A stretch of DNA of 64,000 nt from Canibacter oris (GCF_014197205.1 NZ_JACIFD010000001.1:121946-185945), one strand, 5' to 3'; counted from the first letter of the stretch, positions 8,651 to 17,846 are shown. Program-made: numbers and translations. Notes: generated by a model not told the origin, from the letters alone.

Positions 8651-9856
8651 ATGAATCAAACCGTGCCTCCGAAACCGCTCCGCATTGGTTCACTGGAATT
8701 TGATATTCCGGTTGAGCTGGCGCCGATGGCAGGAATCACCAACACCGCTTACCGGCGGCTGTGCCGCGAATACGGTGACGGAGTGTTTGTGAGTGAGATG
8801 ATTACCAGCCGCGCGCTGGTGGAGCGCACCCCCGCAACACTGCGGTTGATTCAGTTTCACGAGTCTGAGACACCGCGGTCAATGCAGCTTTACGGCGTTG
8901 ATCCGAAGACCATTGCAGACGCGGTGCGGATGGTGGTGGCGGAGGATCTCGCCGACCATATCGACCTGAACTTCGGCTGCCCGGTGCCGAAGGTGACGCG
9001 TAAGGGTGGCGGCTCGGCGCTGCCGTGGAAGCAAGATTTGTTTGCCGCGATCGTGCAGGCTGCGGTGCGTGCTGCGGGTGATGTGCCGCTGACGATTAAA
9101 ATGCGCAAGGGCGTCGACAGCGACCACCTGACTTTCCAGGACGCCGGAAAAATGGCTGCCGATGCGGGTGTCAGCGCGATTGCTTTGCACGGTCGCACCG
9201 CAGCTGATCACTACTCTGGCAAGGCCGACTGGGATGCGATTGCACAGCTGGTGCAGCTGGTTAGGGAGCGCAACCCGGAAATTCCGGTGCTCGGCAACGG
9301 CGATATTTGGTGTGCCCAGGACGCCATCGACATGGTGGAGCACACCGACTGCGACGGCGTAGTGGTGGGTCGAGGCTGTCTCGGGCGGCCCTGGCTATTT
9401 GGTGATTTAGAGGCGGTGTTCCGTGCGCGCCGGGGTGAAATCACCTGGGAAGAGGCACGGCAGCGCACGGCTGCGCCAGCACTCGGTGAGGTGATGGCTG
9501 CGGTGCGGCGGCACACCGAGCTGCTGATTGATTTTTTTGGCGGAGACGAGCGTCACGCTTGCCGTGATATTCGCAAGCACATGGCCTGGTATTTTAAGGG
9601 CTACGGCGTGGGCGGCGATGTGCGCCGGGCGCTTGCCGGGGTTGAGTCGCTAGAGCACATGGCAGAAATTTTCGGCACGATGGATCCGCAAATGCAGTAT
9701 CCGGGAGAGGGTGCTGAAGGCCCGCGCGGGCGTGCCGGGCGGCCGAAGCGTCCGCACTTGCCGGAGGGGTGGCTGGATTCGCGCACCTGTGACAGCGCCA
9801 GCTTCAGTGCGCTGCTGGAGGCGGAAACCGACGAAGCTTCAACCAGCGGCGGGTAG
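8651..9856 (+). CDS. dusB: tRNA-dihydrouridine synthase (DusB type)
   Basis: 401 aa FMN enzyme that reduces specific uridines in the tRNA D-loop. The TIM-barrel start VELAPMAGITNTAYRRLCRE binds FMN; the catalytic cysteine is C110 in NFGCPVPKV; KMRKGVD, HGRTAADHYSG and VVVGRGCLGRPWLF are later phosphate- and FMN-binding segments. The C-terminal about 50 residues form a Pro/Gly/Arg-rich tail longer than in Proteobacterial DusB. GAAGGA precedes the ATG. It is 18 nt behind uppS and 6 nt before dgt, so an operon is likely. Confidence 0.94.
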   Translation: MNQTVPPKPLRIGSLEFDIPVELAPMAGITNTAYRRLCREYGDGVFVSEMITSRALVERTPATLRLIQFHESETPRSMQLYGVDPKTIADAVRMVVAEDLADHIDLNFGCPVPKVTRKGGGSALPWKQDLFAAIVQAAVRAAGDVPLTIKMRKGVDSDHLTFQDAGKMAADAGVSAIALHGRTAADHYSGKADWDAIAQLVQLVRERNPEIPVLGNGDIWCAQDAIDMVEHTDCDGVVVGRGCLGRPWLFGDLEAVFRARRGEITWEEARQRTAAPALGEVMAAVRRHTELLIDFFGGDERHACRDIRKHMAWYFKGYGVGGDVRRALAGVESLEHMAEIFGTMDPQMQYPGEGAEGPRGRAGRPKRPHLPEGWLDSRTCDSASFSALLEAETDEASTSGG

Positions 9857-9862
9857 ACACAG

Positions 9863-11113
9863 ATGAGCATAGTGAACTACGCTGCGGCGGATTTTGAACG
9901 CTTTGTGCCTGAGCAACATAGCTCGGGGCGCAGCGATTTTGCGCGCGACCGGGCCCGCTTGATTCATAGCTCTGCGTGGCGCAGGTTGGCGGCAAAAACA
10001 CAGGTTTTAAGCCCCACCGCCGGGATTGACTTTGCCCGCAACCGGCTCACTCACTCGCTGGAGGTGGCGCAGATTGGCCGCGAGCTGGCGCACGCCTTCG
10101 GGGTTAGCGCTGACCTGGTTGATACTGCATGTATGGCACACGATTTGGGGCATCCGCCGTTTGGGCACAACGGTGAGGTGGCTTTGAATGAGTGGATCGA
10201 TGGCAGCGGCGGTTTCGAGGGCAATGCGCAAACGTTGCGGCTTTTGACCCGGTTAGAGGCTAAACACTTTGATGCTGCTGGGCAGAGCGTAGGGCTGAAT
10301 TTGACCCGTGCTGCGCTTGATGCAAGCTGCAAGTATCCGTGGCCTAGGCAGGACGCTGACGGCGGCGAGGTGCGTAAAAAATTCGGGTATTTCGATGAGG
10401 ACGCGCCGGTGTTTGAATGGCTGCGGCAGGGTGCGGTGCCGGGGCAGAAATGTTTTGAGGCGCAGCTGATGGATTTGTCTGACGACATCGCCTATTCGGT
10501 GCATGATTTTGAAGACGCAATCGTCAGCGAGTTTCTTGACCCGCAGCTTTTAAGCTGGCGTTCCGGGCACGATGTGCTGCTGCAGGAGGTCGCGGCGTGG
10601 GCCGGTGGGAAATTTACGGTTGCGGAGCTCGGGGATGCTTTTGAGCGGCTTGCTGGGCTGCCGACCTGGGTAGCGCAGTGGAGCGGCACGCGGCAGGATG
10701 CGGCGAAGCTGAAGAACTTCACCAGCGATCTGATTGGGCGTTTTGCCGGCGCCGCGATTACCAGCACCCGGGAAAGCTACACGGCAGACAGTTTCGCGCG
10801 TTACGGTGCGCAGGTTGTGGTGCCGCGCGAGATCCGCGCCGAAATTGCGGTGCTGAAGGGCATCGTCGCCGCCTATGTGATGACCATCGGCAAACGCAAA
10901 CCGACCTACCGCCGGCAGCGGGAGCTGTTGCAGGAGCTGCTGGAGAAGCTGTGGCAGGAGCCGGAGCATTTAGAGCCGCAGTTTGCCGCTGATTTTGCAG
11001 CTGCCGCTGACGACGCTGCGCGGCGGCGGGTGATTGTGGATCAGGTTGCCTGCCTCACCGATCAGGCAGCTATCAGCTGGTATCAGCAACTGTGCCAGGT
11101 GCCTTTGGTCTAG
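9863..11113 (+). CDS. dgt: deoxyguanosinetriphosphate triphosphohydrolase-like protein
   Basis: 416 aa HD-domain protein. Metal ligands are visible: H64 (NRLTHSLEV), H93-D94 (ACMAHDLGHPPFGH) and a later DLSDDIAYSVHD segment holding the second HD aspartate. The family removes triphosphate from dNTPs and is thought to balance pools; in actinobacteria it lies before dnaG, as here (13 nt gap). The start ATG follows dusB by 6 nt with only a weak ribosome site, so translation may be coupled. Usual length for the actinobacterial branch (about 400-430 aa). Confidence 0.94.
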   Translation: MSIVNYAAADFERFVPEQHSSGRSDFARDRARLIHSSAWRRLAAKTQVLSPTAGIDFARNRLTHSLEVAQIGRELAHAFGVSADLVDTACMAHDLGHPPFGHNGEVALNEWIDGSGGFEGNAQTLRLLTRLEAKHFDAAGQSVGLNLTRAALDASCKYPWPRQDADGGEVRKKFGYFDEDAPVFEWLRQGAVPGQKCFEAQLMDLSDDIAYSVHDFEDAIVSEFLDPQLLSWRSGHDVLLQEVAAWAGGKFTVAELGDAFERLAGLPTWVAQWSGTRQDAAKLKNFTSDLIGRFAGAAITSTRESYTADSFARYGAQVVVPREIRAEIAVLKGIVAAYVMTIGKRKPTYRRQRELLQELLEKLWQEPEHLEPQFAADFAAAADDAARRRVIVDQVACLTDQAAISWYQQLCQVPLV

Positions 11114-11119
11114 TAAGAT
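11114..11119 (+). promoter_or_regulatory. -10-like element for leaderless dnaG mRNA
   Basis: TAAGAT seven nt upstream of the dnaG ATG at 11127, overlapping the end of dgt; no Shine-Dalgarno precedes this ATG. Confidence 0.4.
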
Positions 11120-11126
11120 TTTGACT

Positions 11127-12995
11127 ATGGCAGGACGCATCTCAGAGGCGGATATTGCTGCGGTAAAGGCGCGCAGCAACATTGTCGATGTGATTTCTGA
11201 CCATGTCACCCTGAAACGCGCCGGGGTTGATTCTTTTAAGGGGCTGTGTCCGTTTCACGATGAGCGCACCCCGAGTTTCACGGTTAGCGTCGGGATGGAG
11301 CGCTATCACTGCTTCGGCTGCCAAGAATCTGGTGATGTGATTGCCTTTCTGATGAATCTGCAGCATCTGAGCTTTGTGGAGGCTGTGGAATTTTTGGCGG
11401 ATCGCGCCGGCTACCAGCTCACCTACGAGCAGAGCGCGGCTGAGCCGCAGGGTCCCTCCAAAACCCGCCTTTACGCGGCGCATCAGGCAGCAAAAGAGTT
11501 TTATCAGGCACAGCTTTTTAGTCCTGCCGGCACGGTGGCGCGGGAGTTTTTGCACGGTCGTGGTTTTGATGAGGCGGCGTTGCGGTTCTTCGAGGTCGGG
11601 TATGCACCTGATAGCTGGGATGCGCTCACGAAGCACCTGACACAGCAGGGTTTTACCGCCGCGGAGCTGCTCGCCGGAGGTCTGGTGTCGCAGGGTAGCC
11701 GCGGGGTTTATGACCGCTTCCGAGGGCGCCCAGTGTGGCCGATTAAAGAAACTACCGGGCAAACTGTGGGTTTCGGGGCGCGCAAAATTTTTGAGACTGA
11801 TCAGGGGCCGAAATATTTAAACAGCCCGGAGAGCCCGATTTACCATAAATCACGGGTGCTTTACGGCATCGATCTGGCCAAAAAAGCGATGGCCCGAGAT
11901 AAAAAAGCCGTGATTGTGGAGGGTTACACCGATGTTATGGCGTGCCATTTAGCGGGGGTTCCTTACGCGATTGCTACCTGCGGCACCGCTTTTGGGCCAG
12001 ATCACATCGCGGTGCTGCGGCGGGTGCTCGGAGATGACGCCGGCGCCGAGGTGATTTTCACCTTCGACCCGGATTCTGCGGGGCAGGCGGCAGCGCTGAA
12101 AGCGTACGGGCAGGAGAGCAAATTTAATGCCCAAACCTATGTTGCCAATAATCCTTCCGGGTTGGATCCGAGTGATTTGCGACAGCATCAGGGCGATTCC
12201 GCGGTTGCGGTGATGTTTGAAGATAAAACACCGCTTTTTGAGTTTGCGCTGCAGCACGCGATTAACGGCTACGACCTCAACTCTGTCGCTGGCAGGCACC
12301 AGGCGATTAACAACGCCTTGCCGATTATTTTGCGGATCCGCGATCGCAGTCTGCAACCGGCCTATTTGCGCGAGTTAGCGCGCATGGTGGGTGTCGATAT
12401 GGCGGTTGTGAAACAGCAGTTACAGCAGCAACTGCGTGCCGGAGGTTCCGGGGGTGCCGCAGTGGCGGTGCGCGGCGGTGCGCCGCAGCCCGCAGCGCAC
12501 TACACCCTGGCGAGCCTGCCGCGTGACGAGGATACGCGGCGTGAACGCGACGCTTTGATGGCGATGCTGCAGCGTCCGCAGGATATCGGTGCAGAGCTGC
12601 TACGCGAAGCTACCGGTGCTTGGGTTGGTAACTCGGCGTTGCAGCAGGTGCAGCAAGCAATTGCTCGGGCTTTGGCGCAGCAGCAGGCAGTAGCAGGCGC
12701 TGCGCTGCAGCCGTGGGTGGAGCAGGTTGCTGCCGTCGCGCTGCCGGAGGTGCAGGTGCTGGTGCGGGAGCTGGCGCTGCAGCCGCTGCCAGAGAAATCT
12801 AGTGAAAGGCTCGGGCACTACGCGAAACAGATTGTGATTTCGCTGCTGGTACACGACCTGAACAAAGTGCGGCAGGAATTATTGCTGCGGCTGCAGCGTT
12901 TACCCGATAGTGAGATGGAGCAGTCAAGAATCATTCAGCAGCACCTGGTGCAGGTTGACAGCGCCAAAAGGCAGTTACAGGCGGAGATAGGTTAG
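11127..12995 (+). CDS. dnaG: DNA primase
   Basis: 622 aa. It makes RNA primers at the replication fork. Order: N-terminal CHC2-type zinc finger (CPFHDER, then CFGC about 19 residues later), the DnaG core with RNA-polymerase fold, a TOPRIM domain (VIVEGYTDVMACHLAG, TFDPDSAG), and a helical C-terminal region that should contact the DnaB helicase. The open frame extends upstream into dgt to 11034, but MAGRISEADIAAVKARSNIVD is the family start, so the ATG at 11127 is used. There is no Shine-Dalgarno; a TAAGAT hexamer seven nt upstream suggests a leaderless transcript. Only three bases separate its stop from the next gene. Confidence 0.96.
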   Translation: MAGRISEADIAAVKARSNIVDVISDHVTLKRAGVDSFKGLCPFHDERTPSFTVSVGMERYHCFGCQESGDVIAFLMNLQHLSFVEAVEFLADRAGYQLTYEQSAAEPQGPSKTRLYAAHQAAKEFYQAQLFSPAGTVAREFLHGRGFDEAALRFFEVGYAPDSWDALTKHLTQQGFTAAELLAGGLVSQGSRGVYDRFRGRPVWPIKETTGQTVGFGARKIFETDQGPKYLNSPESPIYHKSRVLYGIDLAKKAMARDKKAVIVEGYTDVMACHLAGVPYAIATCGTAFGPDHIAVLRRVLGDDAGAEVIFTFDPDSAGQAAALKAYGQESKFNAQTYVANNPSGLDPSDLRQHQGDSAVAVMFEDKTPLFEFALQHAINGYDLNSVAGRHQAINNALPIILRIRDRSLQPAYLRELARMVGVDMAVVKQQLQQQLRAGGSGGAAVAVRGGAPQPAAHYTLASLPRDEDTRRERDALMAMLQRPQDIGAELLREATGAWVGNSALQQVQQAIARALAQQQAVAGAALQPWVEQVAAVALPEVQVLVRELALQPLPEKSSERLGHYAKQIVISLLVHDLNKVRQELLLRLQRLPDSEMEQSRIIQQHLVQVDSAKRQLQAEIG

Positions 12996-12998
12996 TTT

Positions 12999-13826
12999 AT
13001 GAGTGTGCAAGTTTCAGACCTGACCCTGGCTTATCCGCCGCATGGCGGTGTGCCCGGTTTTGAGGCTTTAAGCGGGGTTACTTTTAGTGTCGCACCGGGT
13101 GAAACGCTGGCTGTTTTGGGTGAATCTGGCGCCGGAAAAAGCACCCTTTTAGCGGCGCTGAGCGGGCGCGGCCTGTTAGCTCCGAAGGGGGAGCGGTTGC
13201 AGCTAAGCGGTGGCGACGCAACAGTTTTGGGGCGTTCGTTAGCTGGGTTGCGACGCAAAGCTATTGCGGAACTAGCCGCAGAGATTGGCTATATTTCGCA
13301 GCAGGCGGGCGCGAGTTTGCCGGGGGAGATGCGGGTTGCTGATATTGTGGCCGCGGGCCCGCGCCGTCGCAACAAAAAAGTTGCCACCGATGCGCTGGCG
13401 CGGCTGATCACCACAATGTTTGAAATTGTCGACTTGCCGTTGGAAATGCTCGGTAACTATCCGAGCGAACTGTCTAAAGGGCAGCGGCAGCGGGTTGCGA
13501 TTATCTCAGAGCTCACCGCCGCACCGCGGCTGTTGATTGCTGACGAGGTCACCAACGGAGTTGATACTAACACACGCCCTAAAATCACCGAACTGCTCAG
13601 GTGGTATCGGGAGCAAACCCGCGCCACCATGCTGCTGGTGAGTCACGATATTAGTTTGCTAGAGCAGCTGGCAGACACCGCGTTGGTGTTGCGTGCCGGG
13701 CAGGTGGTTGGGTTTGACAGTCTCAACAGTGTGTTCCGTAACGTGAAACACCCATATGTTGCGCAGCTCGCTGACGCTTTGCGCCGTACCGCATACGATG
13801 AGGCTGCGGCCCGTCACAAAGAATAA
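12999..13826 (+). CDS. orphan ABC transporter ATPase (peptide/nickel type)
   Basis: 275 aa. Walker A is GESGAGKST (about residues 46-54), the signature is SELSKGQRQR rather than LSGGQ, Walker B is LLIADEVTNGVD with a VSHD H-loop. The C-terminal FRNVKHPYVAQLADAL resembles the oligopeptide/nickel importer ATPases (DppF/OppF class). The usual DEPT is DEVT here. No permease or binding protein lies next to it; it directly follows dnaG and ends at a terminator facing the ABC-2 permease gene. It might serve the importer at 27-32 kb or another one, or have lost its partners; the role is unknown. Confidence 0.8.
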   Translation: MSVQVSDLTLAYPPHGGVPGFEALSGVTFSVAPGETLAVLGESGAGKSTLLAALSGRGLLAPKGERLQLSGGDATVLGRSLAGLRRKAIAELAAEIGYISQQAGASLPGEMRVADIVAAGPRRRNKKVATDALARLITTMFEIVDLPLEMLGNYPSELSKGQRQRVAIISELTAAPRLLIADEVTNGVDTNTRPKITELLRWYREQTRATMLLVSHDISLLEQLADTALVLRAGQVVGFDSLNSVFRNVKHPYVAQLADALRRTAYDEAAARHKE

Positions 13827-13830
13827 TGCG

Positions 13831-13866
13831 GGGTGGTGAATCCAGCTGCGCCGTGATCCACCACCC
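13831..13866. terminator. hairpin between convergent genes
   Basis: GGGTGGTG / CACCACCC inverted repeat, 8 bp with a 20-nt interior, between the ends of the plus-strand orphan ATPase and the minus-strand ABC-2 permease. It is symmetric, so it could stop transcription from either side; no T-run. Confidence 0.55.
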
Positions 13867-13892
13867 AGCAAGGCAGTTACAGTTACCAGGTG

Positions 13893-14672
13893 TTACTTCG
13901 CGTCACGCTTATTATTTACCAGATAAGCTGCGACTAGCAGCAGCACCGCCCAGCCTCCCAGCACTGCGGCATCGAACCACAGCGGCTGGCTATTTTCAAG
14001 CACGTGGAAGCCGATTTCGCGGGTGTTACCGACCGCATGGTTGGTGATGTCGTTGATGCGGTTTAACGGTGACAGCAGGGAGAGGAAGCCGAACACCTCG
14101 GCGTTGAAAGCCACCACCAAGGAAATGAGGGTCTCAATCACCATCAGCAGCGCCAGCGGGATTGCGATTGCCGCAACTTTGCTGCCGGTGATAACGCCGA
14201 TGCAAGCCGCCATCAGACTGTAAATGCACACCGTTAGCGCGATTTGCAGCATGAAGTGGGATTCTTCGTTTACGAAGCTGGCGTGTGGGAAGAGCGCCAC
14301 CAGGAGAATCGAAATTGCGATGCTCACCAGCAGGCACAGTGCCAAGAACAGGTATGACAGGGCCAGGCGGGCGGTGAACCAGCTGCTGCGGTGATGCTGC
14401 GTCAAGAAGGCCTGCGCCTGCATTTTGGTGGAAACCTCGCCGGCGACGGTGGCGCCGAGCATGGTGATTGCGATGAGGATGAAGATGCTACCGCCGTTGG
14501 CAAAATCTGCCCAGTTGACGGTCACGGTGTCAGCGGTGTTCTCGCGCATCAGCAGGCTGACCAGTAGATACAGCCCTGTCACACCAGCGATGGTGCCGAG
14601 CAGTAAAATCCCGTACACGTAGCTGCTGCGCAGTGAGGTGAATTTCTTGAGTTCTGATTTAAAAGCTTTCAT
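13893..14672 (-). CDS. ABC-2 type exporter permease
   Basis: 259 aa with six hydrophobic segments in the ABC-2 arrangement: TM1 after a short polar N-terminus (YVYGILLLGTIAGVTGLYLL), then GSIFILIAITMLGATVAGE, a cluster in the middle and a final VLGGWAVLLLVAAYLV before a short basic tail. The ATPase partner is the next gene upstream (21 nt gap), so the pair forms an exporter of the type used for peptide antibiotics, lantibiotic immunity or lipids. Last gene of the minus-strand kinase-regulator-transporter cluster; the substrate is not visible in the sequence. Confidence 0.87.
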   Translation of the reverse strand: MKAFKSELKKFTSLRSSYVYGILLLGTIAGVTGLYLLVSLLMRENTADTVTVNWADFANGGSIFILIAITMLGATVAGEVSTKMQAQAFLTQHHRSSWFTARLALSYLFLALCLLVSIAISILLVALFPHASFVNEESHFMLQIALTVCIYSLMAACIGVITGSKVAAIAIPLALLMVIETLISLVVAFNAEVFGFLSLLSPLNRINDITNHAVGNTREIGFHVLENSQPLWFDAAVLGGWAVLLLVAAYLVNNKRDAK

Positions 14673-14693
14673 TGTAATACCTTGTCTACTGCC

Positions 14694-15659
14694 TTAGTTG
14701 TGAGTCCCGCGGGTAATGCTTGCCGCCTGGGTTTTGTATTCTTGCGCGGTTGCGGTTGCGGCGAGGAAGCGCTCTTCCAGGTTTGCCTGCTGGGTGTAGA
14801 GCTTGGTGATCGCAATGCGGTTTTCGAGGGCAATTGCGGCGATTTGGGCGCGCAGCTCTGCCTCGTTCACGGTGCCGCTGACAGTGATCGCAAGCTCTGG
14901 GCGGTGTGGATCAGCGGTCGCGGAAATGCCCCGCTGCTGCAGCGCTTGTTGCAGCGCCGCAAGGGAGGCGGTTTCGGCGTGCACGGAGGTGCCGTCAGCC
15001 AGGAAGTCAGCCAGCGTGTATGAGCCGATCAGCTCGCCCTTGCCGATAACCACCAGACGGTCAGCGGTCTGCTGCATTTCACCGAGCAGGTGTGAAGACA
15101 CCAGCACTGCTTTGCCGGCGGCCGCAAACTCGCGGATGGTGTGCCGCATCCAGCTCACGCCTTCCGGGTCTAGCCCGTTTACAGGCTCGTCGAGAATCAG
15201 GTGCTGCGGGTCTCCGAGCAGCGCCGCAGCGAGCATTAGCCGCTGCTTCATGCCGAGGGAGTAGCCGCCGGCGCGCTGCTTGATTGCGCTTTCTAGACCC
15301 ACCATCTCGATGCACTCCCAGACTCGCTTATCGCCGATGCCAGCGCCGTAGGCGAGTGCCTGCAGGTGTGACAGGCCGCTGCGTCCCGGATGGAACCAGG
15401 TCGCGTCGAGCATCGCACCAGCGACAGCCGGCTTGTTTGCGAAATCTTTGAAGCTGCCGGTGGATCCGTCAGTGTTGGTGAAGGTCACAGTGCCCGCAGA
15501 GGCTTTATCGAGATCCAGCATGGCGCGCATCGTGGTTGATTTACCTGCGCCGTTAGGGCCGAGGAAGCCGGTTACTGTGCCGTCAGGAACCTCGAAGCTG
15601 AGGTTTGAGATAGCTTTTTTCTTACCGTAGTATTTGCTGAGATTTTCAACTTTGATCAT
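14694..15659 (-). CDS. ABC exporter ATPase (DrrA/NatA class)
   Basis: 321 aa. Walker A GPNGAGKST at about 34-42, signature YSLGMKQRL, Walker B LILDEPVNGLD, H-loop SSHL. After the nucleotide-binding domain there is a C-terminal about 90-residue extension (from about 230) with the EALRAQIAAIALENRIAI-type segment seen in exporter ATPases paired with ABC-2 permeases. An ATG start without a convincing ribosome site; a 79-nt gap separates it from the response-regulator gene and contains repeated GTATGA motifs (see separate entry), suggesting its own promoter. It drives the ABC-2 permease next to it. Confidence 0.92.
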   Translation of the reverse strand: MIKVENLSKYYGKKKAISNLSFEVPDGTVTGFLGPNGAGKSTTMRAMLDLDKASAGTVTFTNTDGSTGSFKDFANKPAVAGAMLDATWFHPGRSGLSHLQALAYGAGIGDKRVWECIEMVGLESAIKQRAGGYSLGMKQRLMLAAALLGDPQHLILDEPVNGLDPEGVSWMRHTIREFAAAGKAVLVSSHLLGEMQQTADRLVVIGKGELIGSYTLADFLADGTSVHAETASLAALQQALQQRGISATADPHRPELAITVSGTVNEAELRAQIAAIALENRIAITKLYTQQANLEERFLAATATAQEYKTQAASITRGTHN

Positions 15660-15683
15660 GCTTCAATTCTCGCGGCTACGCGG

Positions 15684-15738
15684 GTATGAGCGCCATCGTG
15701 ACAGAGTATGAAAAACCAGCTCATGCTGTGGTATGAGC
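15684..15738. promoter_or_regulatory. repeated GTATGA motifs, possible response-regulator operator
   Basis: GTATGA occurs at 15684, 15706 and 15731 (spacing 22 and 25 nt). The last copy forms an inverted repeat GCTCAT-N8-ATGAGC at 15719-15738. All lie between the response-regulator stop and the exporter ATPase start, where a target site for the regulator would be expected. Confidence 0.4.
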
Positions 15739-16467
15739 CTATTTGCCGGTGAGCAGCTCCTGCGGTGAGACAATTCCCGCGCCGAGCGCAAACAGCACCG
15801 CGTGCACCCTGTCGCGCGAGCAGGTTTTGTGCAGAATATTGCCGATGTGGGTTTTCACAGTCGGCAGTGAAATAAACAGCTCCGTGGCGATTTCGTTGTT
15901 GGTGTAACCCTTCGCGATGAGAATCAGAATTTCAGTTTCTCGCTGCGTTAGGGTAGCTGCCAGCTCCACCAATCCCGGCAGCGGGGTTAGCTGTCCTGCG
16001 GAGCTGTGAGGCTGCTGCGGGTTTTCGCGCAGCGCTGTAATCAGGGTGGCGGTTGCCTGGGGGCTGATAATCGCTGAACTGTCACTGACCGTGCGCACCG
16101 CGGTGAGTAGATCCTCCGGCTGCGTATCCTTTAGTAAAAACCCGCTGGCGCCAGCCTGCAACGCACCGAGCACGTAGTTTTCGCTATCGAAGGTGGTGAG
16201 AATAATGACCCGCGGTGTTTTGCCGTCGGGATACTGTGCAGTGTCTGCGGTGAGCTGACCGGTTGCCGTGATACCGTCGCAGTCGGGCATTTGCACGTCC
16301 ATCAAAATTACGTCAACCGGCTGCTGCTGCGCCAGCTCGATAGCTTCGTTGCCGTTGCCCGCTTGCCACGCTACGGTGATGTCGTCTTGCGACTCTAGCA
16401 CCATCGCAAAACCGGCACGCACCAGCTGTTGATCGTCAACAAGCGCAACTCTAATCAAACTGCTCAT
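15739..16467 (-). CDS. NarL/LuxR-family response regulator
   Basis: 242 aa. The receiver domain has the acidic pocket D11-D12, the phosphoacceptor D57 (ILMDVQMP), the switch Thr in ILTTFDSE and the conserved Lys in LLKDTQPEDLL. A LuxR-type helix-turn-helix follows (LTQRETEILILIAKGYTNNEIA...PTVKTHIGNILHK, about 175-225). It is a DNA-binding partner of the kinase encoded five nt upstream. Sensor-regulator-ABC-2 exporter clusters of this type in Gram-positive bacteria respond to cell-envelope stress or peptide antibiotics; the stimulus here is unknown. Confidence 0.94.
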   Translation of the reverse strand: MSSLIRVALVDDQQLVRAGFAMVLESQDDITVAWQAGNGNEAIELAQQQPVDVILMDVQMPDCDGITATGQLTADTAQYPDGKTPRVIILTTFDSENYVLGALQAGASGFLLKDTQPEDLLTAVRTVSDSSAIISPQATATLITALRENPQQPHSSAGQLTPLPGLVELAATLTQRETEILILIAKGYTNNEIATELFISLPTVKTHIGNILHKTCSRDRVHAVLFALGAGIVSPQELLTGK

Positions 16468-16472
16468 AGCTA

Positions 16473-17744
16473 TTATTTTGGCAGGGGGATCCGCAAATCA
16501 ACGTGGAAACCGCCCGGGAAAGTCAGCGATTCGCCCCAGTAGCACTCGCCGCCGTACAGCAGCACTCGCTCTTTAATACCGGTAAGACCCCGGCCGGCGC
16601 CCGGAATTTTGGGTCGCTCGTGGCTGTTGCCGCGAGAATCTGCGGTGATGTGGATCTGTCTCGCCCGATCCTTCGCAGTGCCATAGTCAATCACCAGCCG
16701 CGCAATTCCCGGAGACGAGTGTTTTAACGCATTAGTGATGAGCTCCTGCACGATACGGTAAACCGTGAGATCGAGCGCCTCATTAAGCTCCGGCACCTCA
16801 CCCAGAATCTGAGTTTCGAGCTTCAGCTCCAGGGAGCCCGCCTCTTTAAACAGCTGCTGCAGATTGTGCACCCCGGGGTTGGTGGCGGTTTCGCGCTCCT
16901 CCTGGGGGCTGCGCAAAACTGACAGCAGCTGGCGCATTTGAGAGAGCGATTCGCGGCTGATTTCGGAAATGGTGGTGAGGGCCTGCACCGCCTGCTCCGG
17001 TGATTTTTTGGCGGCGAAACGGCCGCCGTCAGCCTGCGCGATAACCACAGTCAGCGAGTGGGCGATAATGTCGTGCATTTCGCGCGCGATACGGTTGCGT
17101 TCGGTGACCGCCGCGAGCTCCGCTTTGGCTTTCAGATCACTGACCTCTTGGTTGCGCTGGAAAATTGTGCGGCCGAACTGCCAAAACAGCTGAATCAGAG
17201 CCGCGATAAACAGCAGCATCACCGCAATCGCGGCAACTCCGACGAGCATTTCTCGCTCCGACAGCGGTGGCAGCTGCATTCCCGTAAGGTGGCGGAGATA
17301 GAGATCACCGGCGATGTGGTAGGCGATTGTGAAAAGGGTGCCGGCGTAGATTAAGAACAGCCAGCGCAGGCGTTTGCGCGGCACTTCAGCGGCGATGAAA
17401 CGGGTTTCGTAACACACCACAACAATCCCCAGAAACACCGGGAAAGTGAGTGACAGTGAGATGATGAAAAGCCCCGCTGCTACCACTCGAATGCCCGGCA
17501 GCAGTCGCACCCGCTGCAGCAGCAGCCCAACGTAAGTGATGACGGTGCCGGTTATCAGCGTGAAGCCCATCAGTGGGTAAAAGTTGCGGTACGGGTTGAG
17601 CTCCTGGGCGTCACTCATAATTACCGCGCTGAGGTTAAAGCTCATCAGAAAAGGCAGCGCTACCGCCCAGATAATTGCACTCCACCACAGCCGGCGGTTA
17701 CGATACCAGGGCTGCGGCGGGGCGGTGGGGAGTGCGGTGTTCAT
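16473..17744 (-). CDS. sensor histidine kinase (HisKA_3 type)
   Basis: 423 aa. Five membrane segments (about 21-43, 55-76, 86-111, 126-146, 166-188) with very short loops indicate a sensor that reads the membrane itself or works with a transporter. The dimerisation/phosphoacceptor helix follows, with H224 in RIAREMHDIIAHSL, then an HATPase_c domain with the N-box region around ITNALKHSS and a G-box GRGLTGIKERV. The frame is open upstream to 17984 through the tRNA-Gly gene, but that part is tRNA read as protein. The ATG at 17744 is the first sensible start; it lacks a Shine-Dalgarno and has TAGGCT seven nt upstream. Confidence 0.93.
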   Translation of the reverse strand: MNTALPTAPPQPWYRNRRLWWSAIIWAVALPFLMSFNLSAVIMSDAQELNPYRNFYPLMGFTLITGTVITYVGLLLQRVRLLPGIRVVAAGLFIISLSLTFPVFLGIVVVCYETRFIAAEVPRKRLRWLFLIYAGTLFTIAYHIAGDLYLRHLTGMQLPPLSEREMLVGVAAIAVMLLFIAALIQLFWQFGRTIFQRNQEVSDLKAKAELAAVTERNRIAREMHDIIAHSLTVVIAQADGGRFAAKKSPEQAVQALTTISEISRESLSQMRQLLSVLRSPQEERETATNPGVHNLQQLFKEAGSLELKLETQILGEVPELNEALDLTVYRIVQELITNALKHSSPGIARLVIDYGTAKDRARQIHITADSRGNSHERPKIPGAGRGLTGIKERVLLYGGECYWGESLTFPGGFHVDLRIPLPK

Positions 17745-17751
17745 GTCTTTT

Positions 17752-17757
17752 AGCCTA
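17752..17757 (-). promoter_or_regulatory. -10-like element for leaderless kinase mRNA
   Basis: TAGGCT on the minus strand, seven nt before the kinase ATG; the same hexamer precedes the dsbA-like gene at a similar distance. Confidence 0.4.
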
Positions 17758-17807
17758 CTTGGTGTGGGGCCCGCTTCGGGTCGTGCTGCGGCATGAATTT
17801 GTGGAGT

Positions 17808-17836
17808 TTGCCCTGGAACCGGTAATGCTGTATATT
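17808..17836 (+). promoter_or_regulatory. promoter of tRNA-Gly
   Basis: TTGCCC (-35) and TATATT (-10) separated by 17 nt; the predicted start is about 4 nt before the mature tRNA. Confidence 0.65.
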
Positions 17837-17846
17837 TATTAAGTCC

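Noticed and set aside
11034..11126. Longer start of dnaG inside dgt
   Set aside because: The extra 31 residues overlap dgt and lie before the conserved primase N-terminus.
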